Source of the DNA: Symbiodinium natans
Lineage: Eukaryota; Sar; Dinophyceae; Suessiales; Symbiodiniaceae
DNA: 64,000 nucleotides
Assembly (NCBI GenBank): GCA_905221605.1
Contig: CAJNDS010002634.1
Coordinates: forward strand, 314,501 to 378,500
Reading direction: 5' to 3'
The number at the start of each line of letters is the position of its first letter. Position 1 is the first letter of the stretch. The notes under the pieces were generated by a model that was not told the DNA's origin, ran no database searches, and saw only the letters and a list, made by a program, of their open reading frames with translations. Below are positions 1 to 10,068 of the stretch, piece by piece. Made by a program: the position numbers and the translations under genes.

Positions 1-75
1 AACCTAAACCCTCCGGTGCCCTGAGGCCTCAGAGCGCGAGAAGACCAAGGATGCGGAACAGCGATGCTTGGGAGC
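1..75 (+). CDS. Partial exon of an upstream gene
   Basis: The window opens in CCCTAAA repeat, then a GC-rich stretch whose frame reads PEASEREKTKDAEQRC, followed by G-rich TTTAGGG-type repeat from about 107. This CCCTAAA-exon-TTTAGGG order is the same as for better supported exons further on, so it is probably an exon of a gene lying mostly to the left. The hydrophilic sequence gives no function. Ends are approximate. Confidence 0.4.
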
Positions 76-106
76 CCACTTTGTGGGGCTTATGGTTTGG
101 GGGGGT

Positions 107-342
107 TTCGGGTTTAGGGTGTAGGGTGTAGGGTTTAGGGTTTGGGGTTTAGGGTGTGGGGTTTAGGGTTTAGGGTTTGGGCTTTGGGGGGTTTGGGGTT
201 TGGGGTTTGGGGCTTAAAACATCCCAAGGTATGACTATGCTATGCAGGTTTTTTTGGGCGTTTGTAGTAAGGTCATCGAGGGGAATAGGGTTTAGGGTTT
301 AGGGTTTAGGGTTCAGGGTTTAGGGTTTAGGGTTTAGGGTAA
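107..342. repeat. Interstitial telomeric repeats, G-rich strand
   Basis: Degenerate and then regular TTTAGGG/TGTAGGG units follow the first exon, and the tract ends head to head with AAACCCTAA at 339-349. A possible small exon (KLQADFDQQ, about 395-425) follows, but it is too short to call. Confidence 0.7.
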
Positions 343-349
343 ACCCTAA

Positions 350-1512
350 GGATCACAAGCCCTAGGCCCGAAGATGCCCCGATGCCAAGGTGTCAAGCTG
401 CAAGCGGATTTCGACCAACAGGTCTGCGGACATCGGGGTTTCCGAAATTAGGGTTTTGGGGTTCTTATCGCAAGGGAATCCTACTATTTGGAGGTCCATG
501 ATTTTAGGGGCCTCTTGTTTCCGAAAACTCCCATATGTTCAGGGGTTTTGGGGTCCGGAGCTTGGCCATGAGGGGTGTTTGTGAAGGCTTCCGGAACTTC
601 AACCCCTAAGCCAACGGCCCTTAAACCGGGAGCGGTAAGCCACCAAGGTTCGGAGCTGGGTGTGGCTTCGTGTTAGGTTCGATTTTGCTTGGGTGTAGCA
701 TGAAAAGGTGACTTCCCTTCCTGAAAGGGTTCTGAAGTATGTGCCCTGTATTTTGGGTACCTAAGGGGGTGTATAAGGGCTCCCCAACTAAGGAATGCGG
801 CCTTAGGTGGCACCCGAGATGTGGTTAGAAGGGCTCCGCTGTAGGCCTGAAGCAAGCCCTAATGATTCCCAATTCCAAAATGCTTAAGCTCTGAAGTCCT
901 TCGAAGCCCTCGAACGAGTACGCCTCGAGCCCTATCTGGGTTTGATATGCTGCCCATGCAGGTGAAAGCACTTTCCGAGGAGGGTCACGCGCGTGAGTTC
1001 GGGCCCTCGACATGTGCGGGCTACTGTTCGAACACGGTTTTGGGGCATAGGGCTGAGGCCATGAACTGCAAATCCAAGATGCTGCTCATTAGTTCGGAGT
1101 AGGTGCGAGGGAATTGGGCACTCCGGATGCCCCTACATAGCCCTTCAAGGGATCTATAGGGCAGCTACTTCCCCAATTTGGGCCGCATTCTTACACCCAT
1201 GCTCTTCGCGAGAATCAAGGAAGAGGGAGGGAGATGTGAGAGAGATGGCAGAGGCGGGATGTGATGATGAGAATGTGAATGTCAAAGCAAGAAAGAAGTT
1301 GCCCTGCGGTCAGTATAGGCTCGAGCAAGCTCACTTGGCCAGCGTCCTGTCCTGTTCATTTCAGGCAAAACCTTCGTATACTCAGCAACTTGGTAGCCCA
1401 GTGGTGCCCTTTACCCCTTCTTTTTTTGGGTTATGGGTTCTCTTATAAATTAAGCCAAACCCTAAAAAAGGGTGCCCTTCTTATAATCCGGTTACTGGGT
1501 TACCAAGGCAAG
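350..1512. other. Presumed intron or intergenic DNA
   Basis: No convincing gene. Two short coil-like reading stretches follow possible acceptors (about 395-425, and VKALSEEGHARE from 961). The sequence just before the ATG at 1513 ends in GGCAAG, which could be a spliced-leader trans-splice acceptor; that is inference. Confidence 0.35.
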
Positions 1513-1638
1513 ATGGCTTTCCGCCTTCTCTTCGTCATCGCCGCAGTCCGCTGTGCGGAGGCTTCCCTTCGAGGAAACCTCCATGCGAGTGCCGGGTCCG
1601 TGAGCAAGGAGAAGCTCCGTGAGACCGTGCTGCAAGAG
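1513..1638 (+). CDS. Membrane-protein gene, exon 1 (signal peptide)
   Basis: Forty-two codons from ATG. A hydrophobic core (RLLFVIAAV) is followed by a plausible cleavage site near AEA-S. Ends at GAG|GTGGGG, phase 0. The upstream in-frame codons extend into repeat-bearing DNA and are not counted. Confidence 0.8.
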
Positions 1639-4600
1639 GTGGGGCGGTGGGGCGGTGGGGAGCGCCAGCTTACGCCACTGTAACTGGCGCTCTCTCTACA
1701 AAAACGCCTGAAAACCTGAAACGCCAAATCACAAAACCTCTAAAGCTCCCAAAGCCCTAAACCCCCAAAATTAGAACCCTCAAGCCCTTTTTCAGGTGAT
1801 GGCAGCACTGGGGAGCGGCAACCGCGTGACCGAAAAGCGCCTGCAGACCCTCGAGGTGGGGTTTCAGTTTAGGATTGAGGGTTTGGGGTTCAGGGCTCAG
1901 GGTTTGGTTTAGGGTTTGGTTTAGGGTTTCGTGTTTAGGGCCCGCAATCGCTGTGGCGGGGGAAGCCTGCCGCGCACGTCGAGCGGAAGCCATGCAAAGC
2001 ATGGCCCCGTTAAGCCCCCACGAGTCCCAAAACAGCACCCGGGTCCAGGCGCTTTTGCAACCTACCTTTGTGGCCATGCCTAAGAACGCGCATGGCAAGT
2101 TGGAAGACGCCGCCGCAAGGCGGGAGGGTTGGTATTCTGGGTAGGGCACTAGATGGGCACCCAAGCCAAAGCAACACATGGAGTGTAAACAACATGACTG
2201 CGGGGAGACGGAGTCTTAAGGTTTTTTGGTGGAACCCTGAAGCCCCCATCCCTAACCTCAGGTGGCAAGAAGCCCTAAACCCTAAACCCTAACCCTAAAC
2301 CCTAAACCCTAAACCAGCAGAGAGTTCCAGAAACCCTAAACCAGGTAGGTGCGCCCCTTTCATGCGTCAGCATCCAAGTGGGCTAAACCCTAAACCCTAA
2401 ACCCTAACCCTAAACCCTACACCCTACACCCAAAACCCTAAACCCTAAACCCTAAACCCTACACCCTACACCCTACACCCTAAACCCTAAACCCTAAACC
2501 CTAAACCCTAAACCCTAAACCCTAAACCCTAAACCCCAGGTACGTGCTGCACCGGCTCTTTGTCCAACGCCACGCCATGCACATCAAGGGCCTGGAGGCC
2601 AACGGCATGGATTGGAAGAACATGACCACCTCCGAGGTGCTCCAGGAGAGGGTTTAGGGTTTAGGGTTTAGGGTTTAGGGTTTAGGGTTTAGGGTTTAGG
2701 GTTTAGGGTTTAGGGTTTAGGGTTTAGGGTTTAGGGTTTAGGGTTTAGGGTTTAGGGTTTAGGCCTCCGGGAGAGGGATTAGGGTTTAAGGGGATGCTAC
2801 CCCTTATGCCAACAGCCCTTAATCGGGATTCTAGCAGCCCCAATTGTAGTCTCTACAATTATAAGGACTCTTAGTATAAGGGGAACATCCCAAGTTTAAG
2901 GGCCCAGTCCCCCCTTCCCTACCATCCCGGAGCCTGCTCTAGAACCGGTCAGGTCTCTTTCCGGCCTGACAGTGTACGTAAACTCCTTTGAACCTGAAGC
3001 CGAGAAACCTAAACCCTGAACCCTAAACCCTAAACCCGGGGTGAGTGGGGAGGGGAGTGGGGGGAGTGGGGGGAGTGGGGAGTGGGGGGTTGCGCAAAAG
3101 TGCTGGAAGTGGCCCAGGTTGGGGGTTTCGAGCCCGAAACCTGGACTTGGGCCAGAAGAGGGAGTGGGGGATGGGGGAGGACTTGGGGGAGAGGGGGGAG
3201 GGGGGAGTGGGGGGGGGGAAGGGGGGGGGAGGAGTGGGGGAGGAGGAGTGGGGGAGTGGCAGCAAGTGCTGACATGTTGGGGGTGAAAAAGTGTCCAGGA
3301 GGGGGAGTGGGGGAGCGGGAGCCGGAGAGTGGGGAGGGGTGGGAGGGAGTGGGGGAGTGGGGGAGCATCCTGCTTTTTGGAACCGAGCGTGTTCAACTAG
3401 CATCCTGCTTCTTGGGGAGCGAGCGTGTTCAACTAGAAACCCTGAAGCCTGAACCCTGAACCCTAAACCCTAAACCCAGACCAACTCCGGGGCACTGGAT
3501 CCCGGCGTGCCGAGAAACTCTGGATGGATCTGAGAGTCCGTGTCCACCCCCTCCTTTCTGTGGTTTTTGGCTCGGTAATATAGGAGCCGAAATAAATGGT
3601 GTGGGTTTTGGTAATATAGGAGCCGAAATAATTGGTGTGGGTTTTGGGGGTTATTATCGTATATTTTATATTATAGGGACCATGAGGGAATACTTTTCGT
3701 AATTCTTCCGACTATACGAGGCCCTTGGGGTATTCTATATCTTCCTTGATTGGGTTTAAGAGGATCATGAATATGTTTCAGAGGGTTTTAAGAGCCCTCC
3801 TAGCTGGAGGCACTGCTCCCCCCATCATGCACAGGGCATACTGTTTGTGCTGCCACGGCACGGATGGTATTTGCTGGTGGCCCCCCCGTTCTTCTGAGGG
3901 TATTTGAGAGTCTCACGTCTTCATGTCGTCCCCATGCTTGGTACATTCCTGAGGGATCATGTCAACCGCTGTGGGTCTGCGAAGTGCCCCACCCTAAACC
4001 CTAAACCCTAAGCCCTAAACCCTAAACCCTAAACCCCAAAGGAGCACGTGCCGTCCTTCGTGCTGTCGCTCTTCGAAGAGCGTCTCAAAGACCAGGGGCT
4101 GGGCCTCCATGAGCTCACGGTGTTGGCTGCCACCCTGGAGCACCTGATCCCCTGCTTTTAAAGAATGGGCTCTGAAGGCTATCTTTGTAAATTTGTTCCC
4201 CCCTTAGGTTGTGCTGAAATTGCGCTTGAAATATGGGTATCTTTGTAGGGCTTTTCTTCGGGTTTTGGGGCTTTGGGGGGGCCTTAGGAGGTTTGAGGTG
4301 TTTTCGAAGGACTGGTTTGAGGCTTCGTCGGGTGCTTCGGGTCCTCGAAGAGGCGGGGGTTGTCTCTGAGTGTAACCCAACATACCCGAAACTCATACTC
4401 AGTCAACCCTAAACCCTTAACCCCAAACCCCAATACTCCCTTATCAGGATATCCCCCGTAGTTCATGTTAAGGTACGCCAAAGTATGTGAAATGTCACTT
4501 CGACTTGGGGACTCTCTCGGGGCTGTAATTCACGATTTTTTTTGGGGGGGGGGGGGGGGGAGCTAAGGTTTAGGGTTTAGGGTTTAGGGCTTAGGGCTTA

Positions 4601-7562
4601 GGGTTTAAGGTTAAGGGTTTAGGGTAAGCTCTGGCAGTCATGGCTTTTTGGATGAAGGGTACTTGCTGAGTGGCCTGCCAGTTAGTATGCGTGGGGACAT
4701 GCGTTCCGCACCCTCATCTCATTAATATTTAGGGAGGGAGGTCCTTGCCCCAAAACCCTACGCCCTACACCCTACGCCCACATGTTAGAGTCAAAGTTCT
4801 TCATTGAGATCTCAGAAGCGGCAAGGATCCATGATGAGGCAGTGAACCGATTGGAGGTCGTGTACGAGGCCCACAACATCTCCATGACAGCTGGGGTGAC
4901 GGAGTCTGCGCCTGGTTAGGCCTCTGGAATATTTTCTTATTCCTTATATTGGGCTTTTGAGGATCCGATCTAGTATATATTTTTAAAGGGGTGTGAAAAG
5001 GCCAACCTAGGTGCTGCAGGACCTCATTGACACCTACATGACTCTCTTCCTCGTCGGCTCGCAAAACTTCACCGCCACCACGGTTTCGAAAGAGCGCGGC
5101 GTGGTGATGGAGAGCTACCCCGGCTGGCAAGACACCCGCCAGTTCACAATCGGAGTGCGCTCCGGTGTGCTGGCTGAGAAGCACTCGGATGCCCACGTCT
5201 CCGGTGACAACTTATCGTTCCGCGTGGCCACAGATGTTGTCGAGGAGATTGGCGAGCGCTATGGTCGTTGGCAGGATTCGGAGTGTCGGGACCTGAAGAC
5301 CTCGATCAGCAAGTTCGAGCATGCCGGAACCGGACGTGTTCTCTTGAAGGACTTCTACTCTGCAGCGCTGGGGGGCCAGTGGCAGTTCCTTTCTTAGCAG
5401 GCAGTGGGACTTTCGAAGTTTTCAGTGACCTTGATGTACCCTAAACCCTAAACCATTATTCCTGAAGGGCCTTGTACCTTTAAGCAAATTCAAGGTTCTC
5501 TGAAAGCATCGACTACTTGCGCGAACTTGGGGCTCTCGACGAGTCGGATCCCTCCCACCTGGCGGTGTTCATCCCGAACTACGTCAACTCACAGTCGAAC
5601 TGTGTGGCGTCGTCCAGCATCTACTCTGTTCCTTTGCTGTCGAAGAATGGCTTCAACATCTGCGTCATGTGAGGTTTCCATTGCGTCCGAACAAACCCTA
5701 TCTTCATTGCCTTACCTTCTGCCTGCTTTCAAGCATAGGCTTCTGCTGAGCTGCAAGCTGCCCCTTCTGTGTTTCCTTAGTCTTAGACTGGTGGGATGGC
5801 ATGGGGCCAGGCGTAAGCAGCAAGACAAACCTACGGATGAACTACAAGGCTCCTATAACCCTACGAGTCTTAACTACCCAGAAGTATGCTTCAAGTAGGA
5901 CTACTTCGGGCTGCATTTAGGCTTGGATCTGGCCAACAACCTTTAGCCGCGAATCATGCAAGGTGCTCCGTGCAGCCAGCTCAATGGCCCCTGAAACCAG
6001 GCCCTGAAGCACCCTGAGCCCGAAACCCTTTATATTTCAAGGGTCCATGAACTTTGCATGTCAAGCACCCTCAACCAAAAACTCTTTGTTCATTGTCCAC
6101 AGGAGCCGTGAACCTGAATCACCCCTTTTGAAGGGTTCATGGGCCTTGTCAATCTCAAGGCTGAAGCCGTAATGTTGCCATGGACCCCCAAGTACCGCAG
6201 CTCCCCACGCCGTGGGTTTTTCAGCCCCCGACCCTTTTACTGGGAGGTTCATGGGTCAGTGTAAGTGGGGAACTATAGTGATAACTGGTTGTGACCTTGT
6301 TTAGGGTACCACTTATAACCCTGAAATCTGCTCATGAACCTTCAAGTATTTCAGGGGTTGGTCTAAAGGATCCTTCTGGGAAGTAGTTCAGGGGGCTCCT
6401 ATTGGTTTATCTAAGGCAAATGTTGGGTAATTTTGGGAACAGGTATACTGTTTTTGATCACTTCCTGCTTACAGGTTCCTAGCAGGGAATTTAGGGACTG
6501 GCTAAGCAAGTCCTTACTTTCTGGATCAACTCCCAGGGGGTTTGGGCGCCAGCCTCGGGCCCAGGTGTGCTGCATCAACGAGTGTGAGGGGCTGCTGGGA
6601 CATCTGGAAGCCAAGGTGCCCAGCTCAGAACAACCGACAAGAGGCTGCAAACCCCAAAGAGTTTTCAGTCATCTTCAATCCTGAATTTCACGCCCTAAAC
6701 CCTAAACCCTAAACCCTAAACCCTAAAGCCTAAATCCCGCTGCCAAGGTGGCGGCGCCTGAGGCGACGCCCGAGCAGATCTTGGACATCGTGGCCCAGCT
6801 GCCCTCGGCCAGCGTCCGGGCTCCCCGCAACTTGGGCCCGACTACTTTCCTTGGTTTGGGGTTTAGGGTTTAGGGTTTAGGGTTTAGGGTTTAGGACTAC
6901 TTTCCTTGGTTTGGGGTTTAGGGTTTAGGGTTTAGGGGTTTAGGGTTTAGGGTTTAGGATTTAGGGGTTTGGGGGTTTAGGGTTTAGAGGTTTAAGGGTT
7001 TCGGGGTTAGGGGTTTAGGTTTCATGATGAGTTTCCCGAGAAAACTAACCCCAAAATCCCCTTGAACGCTCCAAGTCGGTCTTCGGGTCGGAGGCTCGGC
7101 CAGAATGCGGGCCCGGACCCCCAAGCATTGCAGACGAAGAGGGTGGCCGAAGCAGCTGTAGACCCCAGGCCCTCACCCCGACACCCTCAAACCCCAAACC
7201 CCAAAACCCTAAACCCTAAACCCCAGACCCGAAAACCCTAAACCCTAAACCCTAAACCCTAAACCCTAAACCCTAAACCCTAAACCCTAAACCCTAAACC
7301 CCAGACTTCTGTTCAGGAGAGCTTCCTGGCCAGCTGAAGACCCGCATCCTCGAGGTGGCCTCGCAACACGAGGGCAAGGCGCCTCGGAGCCGGGCGTTTC
7401 AACCCATGCCTTGCGTGAGAACCTTGGGGTTTAGGGTTTAGGGTTTAGGGTTTAGGGTTTAGGGTTTAGGGTTTAGGGCTACTTCTTTCAGGGTTGGGCA
7501 GTTCCTGGCGCGAGGGTTTAGGGGTTCGGGGCTTGATAGTCGGAGGCGCCTTTTTTTTGCTT

Positions 7563-7604
<42 letters not shown>

Positions 7605-9123
7605 TTCAGTTCCTTCACGAGAGGGGCATGGGCATGTTCATTGAAAGACAAAGGGGAAGGTTGAGGCTGAGGGTTTCCGCACGAATTCGTAAAATTGGGC
7701 CATGAATGTTAAGCCTAAGCCCTAAGCCCTAAACCCAGGGTTCCTTCCCACATGCAACACGAGGGAAGGCCCAGAGCTCACTGCTCCATCCAAGGCTCCA
7801 GAGCTCTCAGATCCAATTTCTGCAGCCCTAAACCCTACACCCGAAACCCCAAACCCCAAACCCCAAACCCTAAACCCTAAAAAAGAACCCTAAACCAAAA
7901 AACCCTAAACCCTAAACCCTAAACCTGAAGCTGCTCAAGTCGAAACCCTGAGATCCACAGCCCGCAGGTGCCCCTTCACGGGCGCCTCTTCGCGCAGTGG
8001 CTGCACCACGCCTATCCCCGGGAGTGCCCCTATCCTCACGTGGCGGGCGACTTGTCCAGTCAGTTTCTTGCGCTCGCAGGAATTGAAGTTCAGGGTTCTG
8101 CTGCAAGTAGAGCCCGGATGCAAAAAAAGGGTTCTGCTGCAAGAGGGTTTGGGGTTTCGCGGATTTTGTACTCCTCCGTCTGGAGAACTCTGCCCGTGTC
8201 GGGGCGTCTGCGGGCAGCACCCTAAACCCTGAACCCTGAACCCTAAACCCTAAACCCTAAACCCAGGAAAGACGAGCCCGATGACAGCCGATGAGTGGTG
8301 GCAGACCAGGGGCCAGTCTGTCTCCGCGACGAGCCTCGGACGTGTTGCCAAAAGGGTTTAGGGTTTAGGGCTCGAGCACCATCGTCGTGGGGGTTTTTAT
8401 GCCGGGGGAGAGAAGGTACCGACTCACCCTCATTCAACGCCCCCCAACCCCTTCGCCCTCAACATCCCAGGAAACCCCTCCAACCTAAACCTTAAAAACC
8501 CGGAACCCTAAACCCTAAACCCCTAAACCGTAAACCCTCAGAAAGCGACCGAAAAAACACAAGGAAAGAGGAGATGAGGCGCTACGTAGAGGCGGCGAAG
8601 TCCGAGCCGGCACCGAAGGCGCTCCCTTGGTCCGCAGAGGAACAGCTGGTGGCGCCGAAGACCCTTGGGAACGGAAGGGGCTAAAAATGGTCCAAAGGAT
8701 GCTATTTGTGAATGTAGGGTTTTGGGGAATTCTTTTGGGGTTTTGAGAAGATAAGGGTTATATGTATTTTAGGAGAGAGCTTGGGCTTCATTTGCGCTCG
8801 CATTCTCTGCAAACAGACCGTTCATGCGCCCTTGGCCCTGCATTCCTCCGTGGTTAGGGCCCCCCTTCGCATGCCCAAAAGATCTCATGAGGTGAACGAA
8901 TCTCGCATCCGAAGAAGGGATCCTCATCCGAAGATCCCTGCGCATCCCCCCAGCCAAGCATCTCCGAGCGCTCAGGAAGACGAAGCCCTCGGGTTCCAGC
9001 TGGCGCCAGGCCCTCTTCGTGCTCTTTGGTTTGGCCGCCGCCTTCTCCTTTGGGAGCCAGGTTTGGCAAGTGGGGCGCACCAGGGCACCACTCCTCCCTT
9101 GCCACAAGCAGCATGCGTGCTGA
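1513..9123 (+). CDS. Gene for a secretory-pathway, single-pass membrane protein of a dinoflagellate-conserved family (15 exons)
   Basis: Span of the joined exons listed next: about 580 residues. The N-terminus is a clean signal peptide (MAFRLLFVIAAVRCAEA). The middle holds an aromatic- and charge-rich domain with a YVLHRLFVQRH block, a GTGRVLLKDFY stretch resembling a degenerate EF-hand loop, a cysteine-containing block (NCVASS...VCCINECEGLLGHLE) and HGRLFAQWLHHAYPREC. Near the C-terminus, RQALFVLFGLAAAFSFGS is a predicted membrane helix followed by about 20 residues and a stop. From memory, the same blocks recur in unnamed Symbiodiniaceae proteins; I know of no assigned function. All junctions except exon 2/3 keep the frame with GT, GC or GA donors (one ambiguous, exon 13/14) and AG acceptors. 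Likely an ER/plasma-membrane or plastid-targeted type I protein; that is inference. Confidence 0.8.
1796..1855 (+). CDS. Membrane-protein gene, exon 2
   Basis: Twenty codons (VMAALGSGNRVTEKRLQTLE) between TTCAG and GTGGGG. The 157-nt intron before it is flanked by the direct repeat AGGTG. Confidence 0.75.
1966..2119 (+). CDS. Membrane-protein gene, exon 3
   Basis: Reads AMQSMAPLSPHESQNSTRV...PKNAHGKLEDAAA with an NST sequon. The right end uses a GC donor (AAG|GCGGGA) that rebuilds an Arg codon with exon 4. The left end is unresolved: no phase-0 acceptor fits, so 1966, 1984 or 1990 are all possible and a tiny exon may be missing. Confidence 0.6.
2540..2645 (+). CDS. Membrane-protein gene, exon 4
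   Basis: Follows a long CCCTAAA tract ending CCCCAG. Reads YVLHRLFVQRHAMHIKGLE, then NGMDWKNMTTSEVLQ. The donor is GA (CAG|GAGAGG), immediately followed by TTTAGGG repeats. Confidence 0.8.
2646..2764. repeat. (TTTAGGG)n tract
   Basis: About 16 perfect units starting 4 nt after the exon 4 splice site of the membrane-protein gene; its C-rich partner ends the intron at 4040. Confidence 0.97.
2791..2892. mobile_element. MITE family B copy
   Basis: GGGATGCTACCCCTTATGCC ... AGTATAAGGGGAACATCCC. Confidence 0.75.
3034..3370. repeat. G-rich GGGGGAGTG minisatellite
   Basis: Irregular GGGGAGTGGGGG units interrupted by a 95-nt unique piece holding the hairpin GGTTTCG/CGAAACC. Its complement gives spurious Pro-rich frames. 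A 35-bp tandem duplication (GAGCGTGTTCAACTAG) follows at about 3365-3435. Confidence 0.9.
3586..3815. mobile_element. Families C and D side by side
   Basis: Two tandem TAATATAGGAGCCGAAATAA pieces (family C), then TCTTCCTTGATTGGGTTTAA ... GCCCTCCTAGCTGG (family D). Confidence 0.55.
4042..4145 (+). CDS. Membrane-protein gene, exon 5
   Basis: Reads EHVPSFVLSLFEERLKDQ and LGLHELTVLAATLEHL. The preceding intron is flanked by AGGAG repeats. The donor falls within GATCC, which is repeated at the next acceptor. Confidence 0.8.
4826..4895 (+). CDS. Membrane-protein gene, exon 6
   Basis: Reads IHDEAVNRLEVVYEAHNISM after AAG|GATCC, completing a Leu codon. Ends GCTGGG|GTGACG. Confidence 0.75.
5011..5384 (+). 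CDS. Membrane-protein gene, exon 7 (largest)
   Basis: About 125 residues. Starts VLQDLIDTYMTLFLVGSQ after CCTAG and contains ESYPGWQDTRQF, VVEEIGERYGRWQDSECR and an EF-hand-like KFEHAGTGRVLLKDFY. Ends WQ(F) at a GT donor; continuing the frame would reach a stop 10 nt later, so the splice is needed. Confidence 0.85.
5495..5627 (+). CDS. Membrane-protein gene, exon 8
   Basis: Reads FSESIDYLRELGALDESD then HLAVFIPNYVNSQSNCVASS. GTTC is repeated at both ends of the preceding intron. The GT donor follows ATCTACTCT. Confidence 0.85.
6240..6347. mobile_element. MITE family A copy
   Basis: CTGGGAGGTTCATGGGTCAG ... GCTCATGAACCTTCAAG in intron 8 of the membrane-protein gene. Confidence 0.75.
6565..6615 (+). 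CDS. Membrane-protein gene, exon 9
   Basis: Seventeen codons, VCCINECEGLLGHLEAK, adding three cysteines. The following 132-nt intron is bordered by the perfect 9-bp repeat GCCAAGGTG. The long intron before it holds a MITE (6240-6347). Confidence 0.85.
6748..6835 (+). CDS. Membrane-protein gene, exon 10
   Basis: Reads VAAPEATPEQILDIVAQL then PSASVRAPRNL. The GC donor follows TTGG and TTTAGGG repeats start 20 nt later. Confidence 0.8.
7317..7378 (+). CDS. Membrane-protein gene, exon 11
   Basis: Reads ELPGQLKTRILEVASQHEGK. Preceded by a CCCTAAA tract (7205-7303), followed by a GC donor and TTTAGGG repeats (7428-7478). Confidence 0.8.
7968..8046 (+). CDS. Membrane-protein gene, exon 12
   Basis: Reads VPLHGRLFAQWLHHAYPREC then PYPHVA after CCGCAG. 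A GC donor splits a Gly codon completed by exon 13. Confidence 0.85.
8267..8354 (+). CDS. Membrane-protein gene, exon 13
   Basis: Reads KTSPMTADEWWQTRG then SVSATSLGRVAK. The right junction lies within an AAGG repeat (AAAAGG|GTTTAG with CACAAGG|AAAGAG), so the donor could be read as GG or GT. Confidence 0.7.
8564..8673 (+). CDS. Membrane-protein gene, exon 14
   Basis: Reads KEEMRRYVEAAKSEPAPK then ALPWSAEEQLVAPKTLGN, a basic/proline-rich linker. The proposed GA donor at 8674 leaves one base that completes an Ala codon with exon 15. Confidence 0.6.
8954..9123 (+). CDS. Membrane-protein gene, exon 15 (transmembrane, stop)
   Basis: Reads AKHLRALRKTKPSGSSWRQ followed by the membrane helix ALFVLFGLAAAFSFGS, then a short tail with two Cys and two His and TGA at 9121-9123. 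The positive residues before the helix suggest they face the cytosol or stroma, if the helix inserts as drawn. Confidence 0.7.
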
Positions 9124-10068
9124 GCGCCGGGACCAAAGCAGGGTAGTTGCTTTCCTTTTGCAGCCTAAGTCCGAGGGCGAACGTCCGTTGTCGGTCAGGG
9201 CGGAAGACCCGAATGCACAGGGACCACTTTGAAGAAAAAAGAAGCTGCGCGATGGTGGCTTGAGGTTTCGGAGTGGTCTTGTGATCGGGCGGTGGGGCTT
9301 AGGCCTCTGGTGTTTGGGGACAACTTTTTAGCCGACGAGCCACCAATTCTCGGGAATCCGGGGCACACTGGACTCGATGACGATGCGAGCTGTGCTTGAC
9401 TGACACAGTGCAGACATGTAACTTGCGGGGGCTCATAAGGCTTACGTAGTGCTTCAGGCTTCGAATTCACGTCCCGCAGAGGGAACATCTGAACACGGCA
9501 TGAGGCTGTCAGCTGCAAATGTCGAACAGAACCTGCGGAGTCAGCCCAGACCTGAGTGGATAGCACGGGTATTCAGCCCCTCAGTCGGTTAGGGTTTGGG
9601 TTTAGGGTTTAGGGTTTAGGGTTTAGTGTTTAAAGTCGGTTTGAGGTTGTCCAGAATAAGCCCCTCGAAAACCCTTTTGTTTGGAGGTCTGCAAGATGCG
9701 TAGAAGTGTTTTGGTTGAACATCAACCTGCGGAAGAACTGTGGGTTTGGGGTTACGATAGGTTTCACGAAGGTTCAGCAACTTGAATTTGGAGGGTCTTG
9801 CGAGTGTTGCTCGAAGGTTTATGAGCTATTGCAATTCAGGAAGTAATGTTGTCTTACTTGTAGTTTCGCGTATATCTCAAATAACTACCCATGAGCCTGC
9901 CAGAATTTGCGTCTCGGCTAGTTCGTCCGAGACCCCGCAGCTCTCGAAGCCACAGACGTGTCCCCAACCCTCCCACAAACCCTTCTGTCCATCCAGAGAT
10001 GCTAGACCCAGAGGCCCTGAACCCTGAACCCTCAACCCTAAACCCCACCACCAACGAAGCCGCCGACC
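9124..10068. other. Intergenic region between the two main genes
   Basis: No exon recognised. It contains a TTTAGGG patch (about 9589-9632) and a decayed CCCTAAA patch (10020-10048). The promoter of the giant gene may lie here; dinoflagellate promoters have no dependable motif and I see no TATA-like signal. Confidence 0.4.

Noticed and set aside
1-350. Window start as a true telomere
   Set aside because: The repeats are short, degenerate, change orientation and are flanked by exon-like sequence; they are interstitial.
3023-3403. Minus-strand Pro-rich open frames
   Set aside because: They are the complement of the G-rich minisatellite; low complexity, several frames open at once, no start context.
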